From NCBI RefSeq assembly GCF_000427365.1, contig NZ_KE386488.1, positions 2,453,882 to 2,517,881 of the forward strand: DNA of 64,000 nucleotides, given 5' to 3'. The translations under genes were made by a program, and so were the position numbers. Position 1 is the stretch's first letter. Each line of letters begins with the position of its first letter. The stretch comes from Rikenella microfusus DSM 15922 (GTDB lineage: Bacteria > Bacteroidota > Bacteroidia > Bacteroidales > Rikenellaceae). Below the pieces are notes generated by a model that saw only the letters and a program-made list of their open reading frames with translations, was not told the origin of the DNA and did not search any database. This document shows, piece by piece, positions 43,373 through 53,599 of the stretch.

Positions 43373-44284
43373 ATGAAAGAAAAACAAAGTTTGGTGTCGA
43401 TCCATGACTTCACGAAGGAGGATATTCTCCGGATCATGGAACTGGCGGCCGATTTCGAGGCCAACCCCGACCAGCGGCTCCTGTACGGAAAAGTGGTCGC
43501 GTCGCTCTTTTTCGAACCCTCCACCCGGACGCGGCTCAGCTTCGAGAGCGCCATCAACCGGTTGGGGGCGAGGGTGATCGGCTTCTCGGACATGAACAAT
43601 ACCAGCGTGACCAAAGGGGAGACGCTGCACGATACCATCCGCGTGATTTCGAACTATTGCGACATGATCGTCATGCGGCATCCGGTCGAAGGGGCTGCGC
43701 GTTATGCCAGCGAGGTGTCCCGCGTGCCGGTGGTCAATGCCGGCGACGGAGCCAACCAGCATCCCAGCCAGACGCTGCTCGACCTCTATTCGATCCTCAA
43801 GACGCAGGGGCGTTTGGACAATATCAATATCATGATGGTGGGCGACCTGAAGTACGGCCGGACAGTGCATTCGCTCCTGGAGGCGCTGTCGCATTTCAAG
43901 GCCGAATTCACGTTCGTGTCGCCGCCCGAATTGCAGATGCCGACGGAGTATAAGATGCAGCTCTACGAACGCGGTATTTCGTATTACGAGACTTCGGACA
44001 TGATGGAGCGGATGGAGATGGCCGACATCATCTATATGACCCGGGTGCAGCGCGAGCGTTTTTCGGATATTATGGAGTACGAACGGGTCAAGAACGCCTA
44101 TATCCTGCATAACGACATGCTGGCGAGTACGAAACCGAATATGAAGATTCTGCATCCGTTGCCGAGGGTGAACGAAATCGCCACGGATGTGGACGACAAT
44201 CCGAAAGCCTATTGGTTCCAGCAGACGGAAAACGGAGTCTATACGCGCATGGCGATCATGGCTTATCTTTTCGGTGTCAAATAA
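43373..44284 (+). CDS. pyrB: aspartate carbamoyltransferase catalytic subunit
   Basis: 303 residues from the ATG at 43373 ([13 protein letters not shown]). The carbamoyl-phosphate loop [25 protein letters not shown] and [14 protein letters not shown] are all present. It condenses carbamoyl phosphate with aspartate in the first committed step of pyrimidine synthesis. The regulatory subunit gene follows closely, so this is the allosteric (E. coli-like) enzyme type. Confidence 0.97.
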   Translation: MKEKQSLVSIHDFTKEDILRIMELAADFEANPDQRLLYGKVVASLFFEPSTRTRLSFESAINRLGARVIGFSDMNNTSVTKGETLHDTIRVISNYCDMIVMRHPVEGAARYASEVSRVPVVNAGDGANQHPSQTLLDLYSILKTQGRLDNINIMMVGDLKYGRTVHSLLEALSHFKAEFTFVSPPELQMPTEYKMQLYERGISYYETSDMMERMEMADIIYMTRVQRERFSDIMEYERVKNAYILHNDMLASTKPNMKILHPLPRVNEIATDVDDNPKAYWFQQTENGVYTRMAIMAYLFGVK

Positions 44285-44314
44285 TTGGAAAAATTATCTA
44301 AAGTGTTTAATGTC

Positions 44315-44800
44315 ATGTCCGGACAAGAGGAAAATCATAAGAAAGGCATTCTCGAGGTCAGTGCCATCGAAAACGGAACGGTGATCGACCATATTCCCCC
44401 GACGAGTCTTTTCAAGGTCATCAAATTGCTGAATCTGGATCAGACGACGCATCAGGTGACGTTCGGTACCAACTTGAAAAGCAAACGGATAGGAACGAAA
44501 GCGATTATCAAGATCGCGGACAAGTATTGCGCCGACGAGGAGATCAGCTATATTTCGCTGGTGGCGCCGACGGCGCGGCTCAGTATCATTCGGGATTACG
44601 AAGTGGCGGAAAAACGTCAGATCGAGGTACCGACCTATGTCGAAGGGTTCGTCAAGTGCGGCAATCCGATGTGCGTAACCAACCACGAACCGCACGTCAA
44701 GACCCGTTTCGACGTGTTTACGCGGGGCGGGGAGCTGGCCCTGCGCTGCAAGTATTGCGAAAAGATCACCACGCAGGAACAGATCGAAATCATACGATAA
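44315..44800 (+). CDS. pyrI: aspartate carbamoyltransferase regulatory subunit
   Basis: 161 residues from the ATG at 44315 (MSGQEENHKKGILEVS); an in-frame TTG at 44285, immediately after the pyrB stop, would add 10 residues. The allosteric domain has NGTVIDHIPPTSLFKVIKLL. The zinc domain carries four cysteines in CGNPMC and CKYCEK. It binds CTP/ATP and links catalytic trimers. The gap to pyrB is 30 bases. Confidence 0.96.
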   Translation: MSGQEENHKKGILEVSAIENGTVIDHIPPTSLFKVIKLLNLDQTTHQVTFGTNLKSKRIGTKAIIKIADKYCADEEISYISLVAPTARLSIIRDYEVAEKRQIEVPTYVEGFVKCGNPMCVTNHEPHVKTRFDVFTRGGELALRCKYCEKITTQEQIEIIR

Positions 44801-44834
44801 GAGCCTGTCTTAGCGTTGGCATATAGTCAATCGA

Positions 44835-47690
44835 ATGGATCGTATGGAACAATATATTCATGTCAAGGGCGCCAGGGTACATAATCTCAAAAATATAGAG
44901 ATTAAGATTCCGCATAACAAGCTGGTCGTGGTGACGGGCTTGTCGGGGTCGGGAAAATCCACGCTGGCGTTCGATACGATATTCGCGGAGGGGCAGCGGA
45001 GGTATGTGGAGAGCCTGTCGGCATATGCCCGACAGTTTCTGGGAAAGATCGAAAAACCGGATGTGGATTTCATTACGGGTATCGCCCCGGCCATTGCGGT
45101 GGAACAGAAAGTCAATACGCGCAACCCGCGTTCGACAGTGGGGACGACGACCGAAATTTACGATTATCTGCGGCTGCTGTACGCCCGGATCGGAAAAACC
45201 TATTCGCCCGTAAGCGGTCGGGAGGTGAAAGCGCACACGGTGCAGGACGTGGTCGATTATGTCGCCGGATCGCAGGCCGGCAGTCGGGTCATGCTGGCGG
45301 CTCCGGTCGCTTTGCAGGAAAATCAGGGCGTGATCGAGAAGCTGACCCTGCTGATGAAGGACGGTTTCGAACGGTTGGTGTTTGCATCGGGTGAAATACG
45401 TTATACGCAGGATATTCTGCCCGAAATAGACAACCATAAGCCGGAGGAGCTGTCCGTGTTGGTCGATCGCTTCTCGGTGCCGGATGCCGCGCGGGACGAC
45501 AAAGAGTGGCTGAGCCGTCTGTTCGACTCGGTACAGACCGCGTTCGATCTGGGAGACGGAAGGTGTGCTGTTATTTCGTTATCGAATGATAAAGAGTTCG
45601 GTAAGAAAGTTCATATAGAGGAATTCTCGAATAGGTTCGAGGCGGACGGTATCGTATTCCAGCGTCCGTTCGAGCACATGTTCAGCTTCAACAACCCGTT
45701 GGGGGCTTGCCCCCGGTGCGAAGGGTACGGGCGGGTGGTCGGTATCGACGAGGATCTGGTCATTCCCGACAAGTCGAAGACCGTATATGACGATGCGGTG
45801 GTCTGCTGGCGCGGAGAGACGATGAAGTGGTGGAAAGAGCAGCTCGTGATGAACGCGTCGAAGTTCGGCTTTCCGATCCATAAACCGTTCCATGAGCTGA
45901 CCGAAGAACAGCGCCGGTTGTTGTGGCGGGGAAACGAGTATTTCCACGGGCTGGATGAATTTTTCGAATTTCTGGAAAAGGAGCGGTACAAGATCCAGTT
46001 CCGGGTGATGTTGTCGCGCTATACGGGCAAGACAACCTGTCCGGACTGCGGCGGTGCGCGACTCAGGCCGGAGGCTTCCTATGTGAAGGTCGGCGGACGG
46101 GCGATTACCGAACTGGTTCGGATGCCCGTGAGCGAACTGAAGGCTTTTTTCGACCGGTTGGAATTGGACGCGCACGATGCCTCGGTGGGCGGACGGGCTT
46201 TGACGGAGATCAAAAACCGGTTGCAGTATCTGGAAGATGTGGGGCTTTCGTACCTCAATCTCGACCGGTTGTCTTCCACGCTTTCCGGGGGCGAGAGCCA
46301 GCGGATCAACCTCGCTACCTCTTTGGGCAGCAGCCTGGTCGGATCGCTCTATATCCTGGACGAACCGAGCATCGGGCTGCATCCGCGGGATACGGACAGA
46401 CTGATCGGCGTGCTCCGGCAGTTGCGCGATCTGGGCAATACGGTCATCGTGGTGGAACACGACGCGGAGATCATCCGGGCGGCCGACGAGGTGATCGACA
46501 TCGGTCCGATGGCGGGATACCAGGGGGGCGAAGTGGTGTTCCAGGGCGCCTCCTCCGAAATGGAGAAGGCGGCCGAAGATCCGGAGAACCGCAGTATGAC
46601 CGTCCGTTACATGACGGGGCGCGAAGCGATCGGCATGCCGGCCCATGTGCGGAAGACGGGCAGCTATATCGAAATCAAAGGGGCGCGGGAGCATAACCTG
46701 AAGAACATCGACGTGCGGATTCCGCTGGGCGTGATGACCTGCATCACCGGGGTGAGCGGGAGCGGAAAGTCGTCGTTGGTGAAGAATATCCTGTATCCGG
46801 CCTTGCGGCGCGAATTGACCGAGACGGGCGACCGGCCGGGCGATTTCGACGGTATGGAAGGCGATATATCCCGGATCAAAGGGGTGGAGCTGATCGACCA
46901 GAACCCGATCGGGCGTTCGCTGCGGTCGAATCCGGTAACCTACATCAAGGCTTACGATGAAATCCGTAAACTATTTGCGGAACAGCAGCTTGCGAAACAA
47001 TATAAATTCGATTCATCGAGTTTTTCGTTCAATATAGCGGGAGGACGGTGCGAAGAGTGTAAGGGCGAGGGGGTGATCCGCGTCGAGATGCAGTTCATGG
47101 CCGATGTGGAGCTGGTCTGCGAGGCTTGCAACGGGAAACGCTTCAAGGACGAGGTGCTGCAGGTGAAATATCATGACAAGTCGATCTACGACGTGTTGGA
47201 GATGAGCATCGACGAGGCGATCGAATTTTTCGGCCGATATGCCGGGGAGGATAAGATCAACCTGCGTATTATCGAGAAGCTCAAGACGTTGCAGGACGTG
47301 GGGCTGGGTTACGTGAAACTGGGACAGTCCTCTTCGACGCTTTCGGGAGGCGAGAGCCAACGAGTGAAGTTGGCGTCGTTCCTGTTGAAAGAAAATTCCG
47401 CCCAGCCGTTGCTGTTTATTTTCGACGAACCGACGACGGGATTGCATTTCCACGATATCAGGAAGTTGCTGCGTTCATTCGAAGCATTGATGCAGAAAGG
47501 GCACACCATTGTCGTGGTCGAGCATAATATGGATGTGGTCAAGTGCGCCGATTGGGTCATCGACCTGGGGCCGGACGGAGGAGAGCGAGGCGGGAATCTC
47601 GTTTTTGCCGGTACGCCGAGGCAGTTGGCGTCGGCTCCTGTGAAGACGGGCAGCTATACGGCGCATTATCTGAAAGCGGTCATCGGCTGA
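44835..47690 (+). CDS. uvrA: UvrA, excinuclease ABC subunit A
   Basis: 951 residues; ATGs at 44835 and 44844 are both plausible starts. Two ABC domains with Walker [11 protein letters not shown] and [10 protein letters not shown], zinc modules [17 protein letters not shown] and CEECKGEG...CEACNGKR, and signatures [13 protein letters not shown] and [13 protein letters not shown] are all visible. It scans DNA for bulky lesions with UvrB in nucleotide excision repair. The M16 peptidase gene begins 7 bases after its stop. Confidence 0.97.
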   Translation: MDRMEQYIHVKGARVHNLKNIEIKIPHNKLVVVTGLSGSGKSTLAFDTIFAEGQRRYVESLSAYARQFLGKIEKPDVDFITGIAPAIAVEQKVNTRNPRSTVGTTTEIYDYLRLLYARIGKTYSPVSGREVKAHTVQDVVDYVAGSQAGSRVMLAAPVALQENQGVIEKLTLLMKDGFERLVFASGEIRYTQDILPEIDNHKPEELSVLVDRFSVPDAARDDKEWLSRLFDSVQTAFDLGDGRCAVISLSNDKEFGKKVHIEEFSNRFEADGIVFQRPFEHMFSFNNPLGACPRCEGYGRVVGIDEDLVIPDKSKTVYDDAVVCWRGETMKWWKEQLVMNASKFGFPIHKPFHELTEEQRRLLWRGNEYFHGLDEFFEFLEKERYKIQFRVMLSRYTGKTTCPDCGGARLRPEASYVKVGGRAITELVRMPVSELKAFFDRLELDAHDASVGGRALTEIKNRLQYLEDVGLSYLNLDRLSSTLSGGESQRINLATSLGSSLVGSLYILDEPSIGLHPRDTDRLIGVLRQLRDLGNTVIVVEHDAEIIRAADEVIDIGPMAGYQGGEVVFQGASSEMEKAAEDPENRSMTVRYMTGREAIGMPAHVRKTGSYIEIKGAREHNLKNIDVRIPLGVMTCITGVSGSGKSSLVKNILYPALRRELTETGDRPGDFDGMEGDISRIKGVELIDQNPIGRSLRSNPVTYIKAYDEIRKLFAEQQLAKQYKFDSSSFSFNIAGGRCEECKGEGVIRVEMQFMADVELVCEACNGKRFKDEVLQVKYHDKSIYDVLEMSIDEAIEFFGRYAGEDKINLRIIEKLKTLQDVGLGYVKLGQSSSTLSGGESQRVKLASFLLKENSAQPLLFIFDEPTTGLHFHDIRKLLRSFEALMQKGHTIVVVEHNMDVVKCADWVIDLGPDGGERGGNLVFAGTPRQLASAPVKTGSYTAHYLKAVIG

Positions 47691-47697
47691 AGATCAT

Positions 47698-48945
47698 ATG
47701 GCAGAAACTGAATTCGACTTGTTTACCCTCCCGAACGGTATCCGGTGCGTACACCGGAGGCCCCGCGGAGGCCGTGCCGCTTCGGTGGCCCATATTGCCC
47801 TCACCATAGGAGCCGGGACGCGGGACGAAGCCGCCGACCAGCACGGCGTAGCCCATTTGGTGGAGCACCTGATGTTCAAGGGGACGGCCCGCAGGTCGGC
47901 CTGGCAGGTGAACAGCCTGTTGGAAAATTCGGGCGGAGAACTCAATGCCTTCACGACGAAGGAGGAGACGGTCGTCCATGCGACGCTATTGCGTTCCGAA
48001 TTTTCGAAAGGGGTTGATTTGCTTTCCGATATGGCGTTCAATTCACGTTTCGATTCCCGCGAATTGGACAAAGAGCGCGAAGTGATTATCGATGAAATCA
48101 ATTCGTACAAAGATTCTCCGGCGGAGCTGATTTTCGATGAATTCGAAGAGTTGTTATTCGCCGGTTCGCCGCTGGGGCGGAACATATTGGGCAGCAAGCG
48201 GAATCTGAAACGAGCCGTTCGCGAGCAGCTGGTCGCCTATGTGCAGGGACATTACCGGCCCGAGCAGGTCGTGTTTTCGGCTTCGGTGCAAATGTCGCAT
48301 CAGCGGTTCCGGGAGGTATGCGGAAAGTATCTGGGGCAGCTCGCCGTACCGGCCGGGGGAGTGCCGCAAAAGAGGACCGCTCCGCAGCGGCAGCCGAAAT
48401 TCGAGATACGCCGGCATAAAAATACTTACCAGACGCACTGTCTGATCGGAGGTTACGGCTATGACCTGAACGACGAGAAGAGGGTGTTGCTGGCCTTTCT
48501 GATCCATATATTGGGAGGGCCTTCGTCCGTGTCGCGGCTCAATATGCAGCTTCGGGAAAAACATGCGCTGACTTATAATGTGGAGGCAGGCTATGTCCCG
48601 TATAGCGACAGCGGAGTCTATACGATCTACCTGGGATGCGACAGGGACAAGCTCGATCGTTCGGTCGAGTTGGTACGGGCGGAGTTGCGGAAATTGAGGG
48701 AAACGAAGCTGACGACATTGCAGTTGGCCCGGGCGAAGAAACAGTTTATCGGGCAGTTGGCCATTTCGTCCGAGAATACGGAGAATCTGATGCTGGGAAT
48801 CGCCAAAAGCGTATTGGTGTACAATGCTTTCGACAGTACGGCGGAGATAGCGGCCAAGATCGGCGCCATTACCGCTGAAGAATTGCAGGAGACTGCCTGT
48901 GAAATTTTCTCCGAAGAAAATCAATATTCATTGATCTATCAATAA
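47698..48945 (+). CDS. M16-family zinc peptidase
   Basis: 415 residues. The inverted zinc motif HxxEH is in GVAHLVEHLMFKG, and the third ligand Glu lies about 76 residues on, in LDKEREVIIDEINSYKD. The C-terminal half has the inactive M16 repeat (HCLIGGYGYDLNDE, NMQLREKHALTYNVEAGY). It is a single-chain processing peptidase of the PqqL/mitochondrial-processing-peptidase type without a signal peptide. It is followed 3 bases later by the methyltransferase, so the two are co-transcribed with uvrA. Confidence 0.92.
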   Translation: MAETEFDLFTLPNGIRCVHRRPRGGRAASVAHIALTIGAGTRDEAADQHGVAHLVEHLMFKGTARRSAWQVNSLLENSGGELNAFTTKEETVVHATLLRSEFSKGVDLLSDMAFNSRFDSRELDKEREVIIDEINSYKDSPAELIFDEFEELLFAGSPLGRNILGSKRNLKRAVREQLVAYVQGHYRPEQVVFSASVQMSHQRFREVCGKYLGQLAVPAGGVPQKRTAPQRQPKFEIRRHKNTYQTHCLIGGYGYDLNDEKRVLLAFLIHILGGPSSVSRLNMQLREKHALTYNVEAGYVPYSDSGVYTIYLGCDRDKLDRSVELVRAELRKLRETKLTTLQLARAKKQFIGQLAISSENTENLMLGIAKSVLVYNAFDSTAEIAAKIGAITAEELQETACEIFSEENQYSLIYQ

Positions 48946-48948
48946 TTT

Positions 48949-49593
48949 ATGGCTACCGACCTGGAGCGATACATCCTCGATCATATTTCGGCGGAAGACC
49001 CCGTGCTCGCCGAACTCGACCGGCAGACCCATTTGCGGGTGATCCAGCCGCGCATGCTTTCGGGACATTTGCAGGGACGGATGCTGGAGATGTTTACGGC
49101 GATGCTCCGGCCGAAATATGTGCTCGAACTGGGGACGTTCACGGGATATTCGGCCATTGCGATGGCCCGTGGGCTGGAGCGTTCCGATGCCGTACTGCAT
49201 ACCGTCGAGGTGAACGACGAGTTGCAGGATTTCGCGGCCGAATACATCGTCAAAGCGGGATTGCGCGACCGCATCGTACAGCATATCGGACCGGCGTTGG
49301 AGGTGGTGCCGGGGCTGGGACTGGTATTCGATTTGGTTTTCATCGATGCGGACAAACGGGAATATCCGGCCTATTACCGTATGTTGATGGATGGCGGTCT
49401 GGTGCATCCGGGAAGCGTCATATTGGCCGATAATGTCCTGTGGAGCGGCAAGGTCGCCGAAGGCGAAGCCGCCCGCAACGACCGGCAGACGCAGGGGGTG
49501 CTGGCATTCAACCGGATGGTGCGCGACGATCCGCGGGTCGAAAAGGTGATCGTTCCGCTTCGGGACGGACTGACGGTTATCCGCGTGAAATAG
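48949..49593 (+). CDS. class I SAM-dependent O-methyltransferase
   Basis: 214 residues of the catechol-O-methyltransferase-like family (Methyltransf_3): SAM motif LELGTFTGYSAIAMARGL, acidic residue in HTVEVNDEL, and metal-binding DLVFIDADKREYPAYY with DNVLWSGKV. The substrate is not known. It overlaps the convergent ABC permease gene by 17 bases. Confidence 0.92.
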   Translation: MATDLERYILDHISAEDPVLAELDRQTHLRVIQPRMLSGHLQGRMLEMFTAMLRPKYVLELGTFTGYSAIAMARGLERSDAVLHTVEVNDELQDFAAEYIVKAGLRDRIVQHIGPALEVVPGLGLVFDLVFIDADKREYPAYYRMLMDGGLVHPGSVILADNVLWSGKVAEGEAARNDRQTQGVLAFNRMVRDDPRVEKVIVPLRDGLTVIRVK

Positions 49594-50425
49594 CCGCTTT
49601 TTTCCTTTGTCTCTCTGCGATCCAGAGCGCGGCCCGGATGAGACCGTAAGCAACGGCGAGCACGGCTACCGCCGCCGCGCCGGAAGGGATGTTGCTCTCG
49701 TAGCTGACGTAGAGGCCGGCGAGCGTCGCCACGGCGCCTCCGATACAGGCCCATACGGTCTGTCGTTTGTAATTCCGAGTTAGCGTTCCGGCGATTACGA
49801 CCGGCATCGTCAGCAGCGACATCAGCAGGACGATACCCATGGTTTTGATGTTCAGAACGATCGTAACGGCGATCAGCATCATCATCAGGTGTCCGATCCA
49901 GGTTACGGGCAATTTTTGCGAGGCCGCGAATTCACGGTCGAAAGCGGTATAGACGATGGCCCGGTAGCAGCAACCGAAAAGCAGGATCAGGAACGTATCC
50001 AGCACGCCCAGCCACAGCAGGTTCGCGCTGTCCACCAACAGGACGTTTCCGAACAGGAAGCTCATCAGGTTGGGGGCATAGCCCGGGGTGAGGAAAATGA
50101 AGATAATTCCGACGGACATACCCAAAGACCAGAGCACGCCGGTGGCGGCGTCTTCGCTGATTTTCCCTTTTCGGCTGAACGTTTCGATGCCGGCCGCGGA
50201 GCAGGCCGCGAATATCAATGCTCCGAGCAGCGGGCTGGCTCCCAGATAGTAGGCGATGCCGATGCCTCCGAACGAAGCGTGCGTGATCCCGCCGCTCAGG
50301 AAAACCAACCGCCTCGAAACGATATAGGTCCCGACGATGCCGCAGGCGATGCCCGACAGCACGGCGGCGAGCGCCGCGTTTCCCAGAAAACGGTAGCTGA
50401 ATATCTCCTGTATGAATTCGATCAT
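49577..50425 (-). CDS. zinc/manganese-type ABC transporter permease (ZnuB-like)
   Basis: 282 residues with eight or more membrane helices (for example NAALAAVLSGIACGIVGTYIV, LGMSVGIIFIFLTPGY, MGIVLLMSLLTMPVVIAGTL), matching the ABC-3 permease family for divalent metals. With the ATPase and lipoprotein genes upstream it forms a high-affinity importer; the histidine-rich binding protein makes zinc the likely metal. It starts 1 base after the ATPase stop. Confidence 0.92.
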   Translation of the reverse strand: MIEFIQEIFSYRFLGNAALAAVLSGIACGIVGTYIVSRRLVFLSGGITHASFGGIGIAYYLGASPLLGALIFAACSAAGIETFSRKGKISEDAATGVLWSLGMSVGIIFIFLTPGYAPNLMSFLFGNVLLVDSANLLWLGVLDTFLILLFGCCYRAIVYTAFDREFAASQKLPVTWIGHLMMMLIAVTIVLNIKTMGIVLLMSLLTMPVVIAGTLTRNYKRQTVWACIGGAVATLAGLYVSYESNIPSGAAAVAVLAVAYGLIRAALWIAERQRKKAAISRG

Positions 50426-50426
50426 T

Positions 50427-51203
50427 TTATCGGGTCTCCTGTTTCGGCCGGTCGCAGCAGGCGCAGCCCTGGTGCTGCGACAGTACGGTATGCGGTACCG
50501 GCCCGTGTGAAATCAGTTGGATGGGGCAGTCGTACTCCCGGAGCTGTTCCGCGCTGATGATGTTCGATGGGTGGTAATGGAAACAGCGGTTGATGCAGAC
50601 GATGCTTTTGACATACCGGCTGATGGTTCCCAAATCGTGGGAGACCATGACGATCGCCATCCGGCGGTTCAGTTCCGCCAGCAATTCGTAGAGTTCTTTT
50701 TCGAATTTATTGTCCACGAAAGTGGTCGGTTCGTCCAATATCAGCAGCTGCGGGTCGGCGATCAGCGCCCGGCAGAGCAGCACGCGTTGCAATTCGCCGC
50801 CGGACAGCTCCCCGACGGCCCGCCCGGCCAGTCGTCCGACGCCGATTTCGTCCAGCAGCTTTTTCGCCCGTTCCCGCTCGTTGCGGCCGTATCTTCCGAA
50901 AAGTCCTTTGCCGGAGAGCAGGCCCGACATGACGACATCCGTAACCGACAGGGGAAACGTTTTGTCGATGCTCTTGATTTGGGGCAGGTAACCCAGTCGC
51001 AGGTTCCCGCTCGCAGGTTCGATTTTTCCCGCCAGCGGAGGCAAAGCTCCGGTCAGCGTGCGGATAAAAGTGGTTTTCCCTCCACCGTTCGGTCCGATTA
51101 CGCCGATATAGTCCCGGTCGCGGACGGTCAGTTCGATACCGGTTACGACCGGAGGTTCGCCCGGGTAGCCTACGGCCAGGTTCCGGATTCGGATCAGTTC
51201 CAT
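50427..51203 (-). CDS. zinc-type ABC transporter ATP-binding protein (ZnuC-like)
   Basis: 258 residues. Walker A GPNGGGKTTF, Q-loop LPQIKSID, signature ELSGGELQRVLL, Walker B LLILDEPTTFVD and the switch His in MVSHDLGT are all present. The C-terminal tail has a cysteine cluster (CACCDRPK region, HQGCACCDR) that may bind metal and is beyond the usual ZnuC end. It lies between the binding-protein gene (2-base gap) and the permease gene. Confidence 0.93.
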   Translation of the reverse strand: MELIRIRNLAVGYPGEPPVVTGIELTVRDRDYIGVIGPNGGGKTTFIRTLTGALPPLAGKIEPASGNLRLGYLPQIKSIDKTFPLSVTDVVMSGLLSGKGLFGRYGRNERERAKKLLDEIGVGRLAGRAVGELSGGELQRVLLCRALIADPQLLILDEPTTFVDNKFEKELYELLAELNRRMAIVMVSHDLGTISRYVKSIVCINRCFHYHPSNIISAEQLREYDCPIQLISHGPVPHTVLSQHQGCACCDRPKQETR

Positions 51204-51205
51204 CG

Positions 51206-52069
51206 TTATTCGTTCAGGATTACTTGCAGGCTGTCCGTCAGCCGGTACATGTTTTCCAGCCAGTTTTCGGCCAGCGGGTCAAATTCCACGGCCCGTCCGC
51301 CGGGCAGTTCGCGGGCGATGGTCCGTGCCGCGGCGTCGCTTGTCTGCCGCTGGAACAACACCGCCTTGATTCCCGAACGTTGCAGGGAGTCCACAAGCCG
51401 TTTCATCGTTTTGACGCTCGGTTCTTTGCCGTCGGCTTCGATGGCGATCTGGCCGAGGCCGTAATCGGCGGCGAAATAGGTGAGCGAGGTATGGCCGATG
51501 GCGAAATCGGTGCGTTTTGCTCCGGAGAGCGACCGGCGGATATACCGGTCCAAAGAGTCGATGCGTTCCGCGAACCGGTCGGCACGCCGATGGTATAAAG
51601 CGGCGGAATCCGGTCGGAGGGCGGTCCATAGATCGGCGATCCGGTGTCCCATATCGCTCACGATCGCTGGCGAAAGCCAGATGTGCGGATCGGTCCCGTG
51701 GCGGTGTCCGGAATGGTCGTGGCTGCTCCCGTTTTCCAATACGGCGATGCCTTCCGAGAGGTCCAGCATTTTCGTATCCGGCGCGATTTCTCGGATTTTG
51801 CCGGCCAGCGCCTGTTCGAAATCGATCAGTCCGGTCGAAATATAGGCGCGGGCTTCGACCAGGGCTTTGATCTGCTGTACCGTCGGTTCGTAACTTTCTG
51901 GCGAGGTGGTTTCGGGCACCAGCACTTCGATTCGCGTACCGGAGTCGGCGATCTGTTCCGCTATGTATTTGAGCGGGGCGATAGAGACGAAAACGGTCTC
52001 TTCCGCCGATTGCGGCGTATGGCCGCAACCGGCCAGCAACAAGGCCAGTATCGGGATAATTCTTTTCAT
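51206..52069 (-). CDS. zinc-type ABC transporter substrate-binding lipoprotein (ZnuA-like)
   Basis: 287 residues from the ATG at 52069 (MKRIIPILALLLAGC, lipobox Cys15); the open frame upstream overlaps another gene and is rejected. Conserved SIAPLKYIAEQI, a histidine-rich loop SSHDHSGHRHGTDPHIWLSP, and HTSLTYFAADYGL give the cluster A-1 metal-binding histidines. It captures zinc for the ABC permease and ATPase downstream. The stop of msrC is 2 bases before its ATG, so all four are one operon. Confidence 0.92.
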   Translation of the reverse strand: MKRIIPILALLLAGCGHTPQSAEETVFVSIAPLKYIAEQIADSGTRIEVLVPETTSPESYEPTVQQIKALVEARAYISTGLIDFEQALAGKIREIAPDTKMLDLSEGIAVLENGSSHDHSGHRHGTDPHIWLSPAIVSDMGHRIADLWTALRPDSAALYHRRADRFAERIDSLDRYIRRSLSGAKRTDFAIGHTSLTYFAADYGLGQIAIEADGKEPSVKTMKRLVDSLQRSGIKAVLFQRQTSDAAARTIARELPGGRAVEFDPLAENWLENMYRLTDSLQVILNE

Positions 52070-52071
52070 CG

Positions 52072-52560
52072 TTACAGGAGCCGGCGGCCGATTTTCCGCA
52101 TCCATTCTTCCAGACAGGCGATGTCGGTTTCGGTGAAGTCGTCCGGCCGGTCGCTGTCTATATCCAGTACCGCGGCGACGTTCCCGGCCGTATCGAATAC
52201 GGGAACGACGATTTCCGACCGCGCCGAAGAGTTGCAGGCTATATGCCCGGGGAAGGCTTCCACGTCCGGTACCAGCTGGCTTTTCCGTTCTGCCCAGGCC
52301 GTACCGCAGACGCCTTTGCCGAATCCGATCCTCGTGCACGCCAACGGTCCCTGAAACGGTCCCAGTACCAGTGTATCGCCGACGACACGGTAAAATCCAG
52401 TCCAGAAAAAACCGAATGCCTGCCACAGGACGGCGGCCACGTTGGCCATATTCGCAATGGCGTCGCTTTCGCTGCCGACCAGCGCTTCCACTTGGGGTAG
52501 TAATACGGCGTAGCGTTCTTTGCGGTCGTCTGTTGCGGGAAGTATCAGCGTTTCGGCCAT
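52072..52560 (-). CDS. msrC: free methionine-(R)-sulfoxide reductase (GAF domain)
   Basis: 162 residues, a complete GAF-fold fRMsr. The three conserved cysteines are in GPLACTRI, GKGVCGTAW and GHIACNSSARSEIVVP, used to reduce free methionine-R-sulfoxide by a disulfide relay with thioredoxin. A TACCTTTG -7 element lies on the minus strand at 52583-52590, upstream of the ATG. It heads the operon with the zinc importer genes, linking oxidative-damage repair and metal uptake. Confidence 0.93.
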   Translation of the reverse strand: MAETLILPATDDRKERYAVLLPQVEALVGSESDAIANMANVAAVLWQAFGFFWTGFYRVVGDTLVLGPFQGPLACTRIGFGKGVCGTAWAERKSQLVPDVEAFPGHIACNSSARSEIVVPVFDTAGNVAAVLDIDSDRPDDFTETDIACLEEWMRKIGRRLL

Positions 52561-52597
52561 ATTTTCAGGTATGAATGGGAAACAAAGGTAACGAAAA

Positions 52598-52631
52598 AAG
52601 CCTTTCTTTCCGCGGAGGGAAAGAAAGGCTT
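52598..52631 (-). terminator. terminator of tsf
   Basis: AAGCCTTTCTTTCC (52598-52611) and GGAAAGAAAGGCTT (52618-52631), a 14-bp perfect stem. On the minus strand it is followed by a T run (A run 52594-52599 on the plus strand), 30 bases after the tsf stop. Confidence 0.9.
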
Positions 52632-52660
52632 CGCGCGTGCGCCTGTCGGCGTCGTTCGGA

Positions 52661-53485
52661 TTAGTCGTTCAGCGAGAAGCGTTTGTACGCTACTACGGTC
52701 GCTTCCGGATTGGCGTTGTGGATGAACTGCGCTACGGTCAGCTTGTTATCCTTGACCAGCGCCTGGTTCAGCAGGGTCGATTCCTTCAGGAATTTGTTCA
52801 CCTTGCCTTCGGCGATCTTATCCAGCATCGCTTCCGGTTTGCCTTCGAGGCGTGCCTGTTCGCGGCCGATTTCGCGTTCCTTTTCGAGCACTTCGGCCGG
52901 GCAGTCCTCTTTGCTGATCGAGATCGGCGCCATGGCCGCGGCCTGCATGGCCACGTCGTGGGCTGTTTCGGCCGGGATTTCTGCGTTGAAACCTACCAGC
53001 GTACCCAGTTTGTTGTTCATGTGAACGTAGCTGGCACACTGCGGAGCTTCGATCTTGGCATAGTAGGCCAGTTCGATCTTTTCGCCGGTCTGACCCGATT
53101 TTTCGGTCACCATCTCCTCTACGGTCTGGCTGCCTACTTGGAGGGCTTTGAGCGCGTCGAGGTCGGCCACATCGTTTGCGACGGCGATGTCGAGCATTTC
53201 GTTCACGGTTTTGATGAACTCTTCGTTCTTGGCCACGAAGTCGGTTTCGCAAGCCAGGCAGAGCATGTATCCTTTTTTGTTGCCGTCGGTCAGGCGGGCG
53301 GCGACCACGCCTTCGGTAGCTTCGCGGTCGGCGCGTTTGCTGGCGACGAGTTTACCTTTTTCGCGGATGATGTCCTGTGCGCGGTCGAAATCGCCGTTGG
53401 CTTCGGTGAGCGCTTTTTTGCAGTCCATCATGCCTGCGCCGGTCATTTTACGTAATTTGGCTACGTCTGCGGCTTTGATTTCCAT
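52661..53485 (-). CDS. tsf: elongation factor Ts
   Basis: 274 residues. The N-terminal UBA-like domain has VAKLRKMTGAGMMDCKKALTEANGD, the core motif CETDFVAKNEEF, and the C-terminal dimerisation modules follow. It exchanges GDP for GTP on EF-Tu. rpsB lies upstream in the usual order, with a hairpin between them. Confidence 0.97.
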   Translation of the reverse strand: MEIKAADVAKLRKMTGAGMMDCKKALTEANGDFDRAQDIIREKGKLVASKRADREATEGVVAARLTDGNKKGYMLCLACETDFVAKNEEFIKTVNEMLDIAVANDVADLDALKALQVGSQTVEEMVTEKSGQTGEKIELAYYAKIEAPQCASYVHMNNKLGTLVGFNAEIPAETAHDVAMQAAAMAPISISKEDCPAEVLEKEREIGREQARLEGKPEAMLDKIAEGKVNKFLKESTLLNQALVKDNKLTVAQFIHNANPEATVVAYKRFSLND

Positions 53486-53524
53486 GGGTTTTTCCTTTCT
53501 GTAAGGTTATTTGTTTAAAAACGT

Positions 53525-53569
53525 AACGTGCCGTGAGTTTAGTATGTTTCAACGGACTCCCGGCACGTT
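53525..53569 (-). terminator. hairpin between rpsB and tsf
   Basis: AACGTGCCG (53525-53533) pairs with CGGCACGTT (53561-53569), and the stem extends as GAGT/ACTC after one mismatch. A T-rich stretch follows on the minus strand (ACGTTTTTAAAC). It may terminate or attenuate rpsB transcription so that tsf is expressed less or from its own promoter. Confidence 0.75.
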
Positions 53570-53599
53570 TGCGCTATCGATTCGTTAGGCTGAAAGTCG

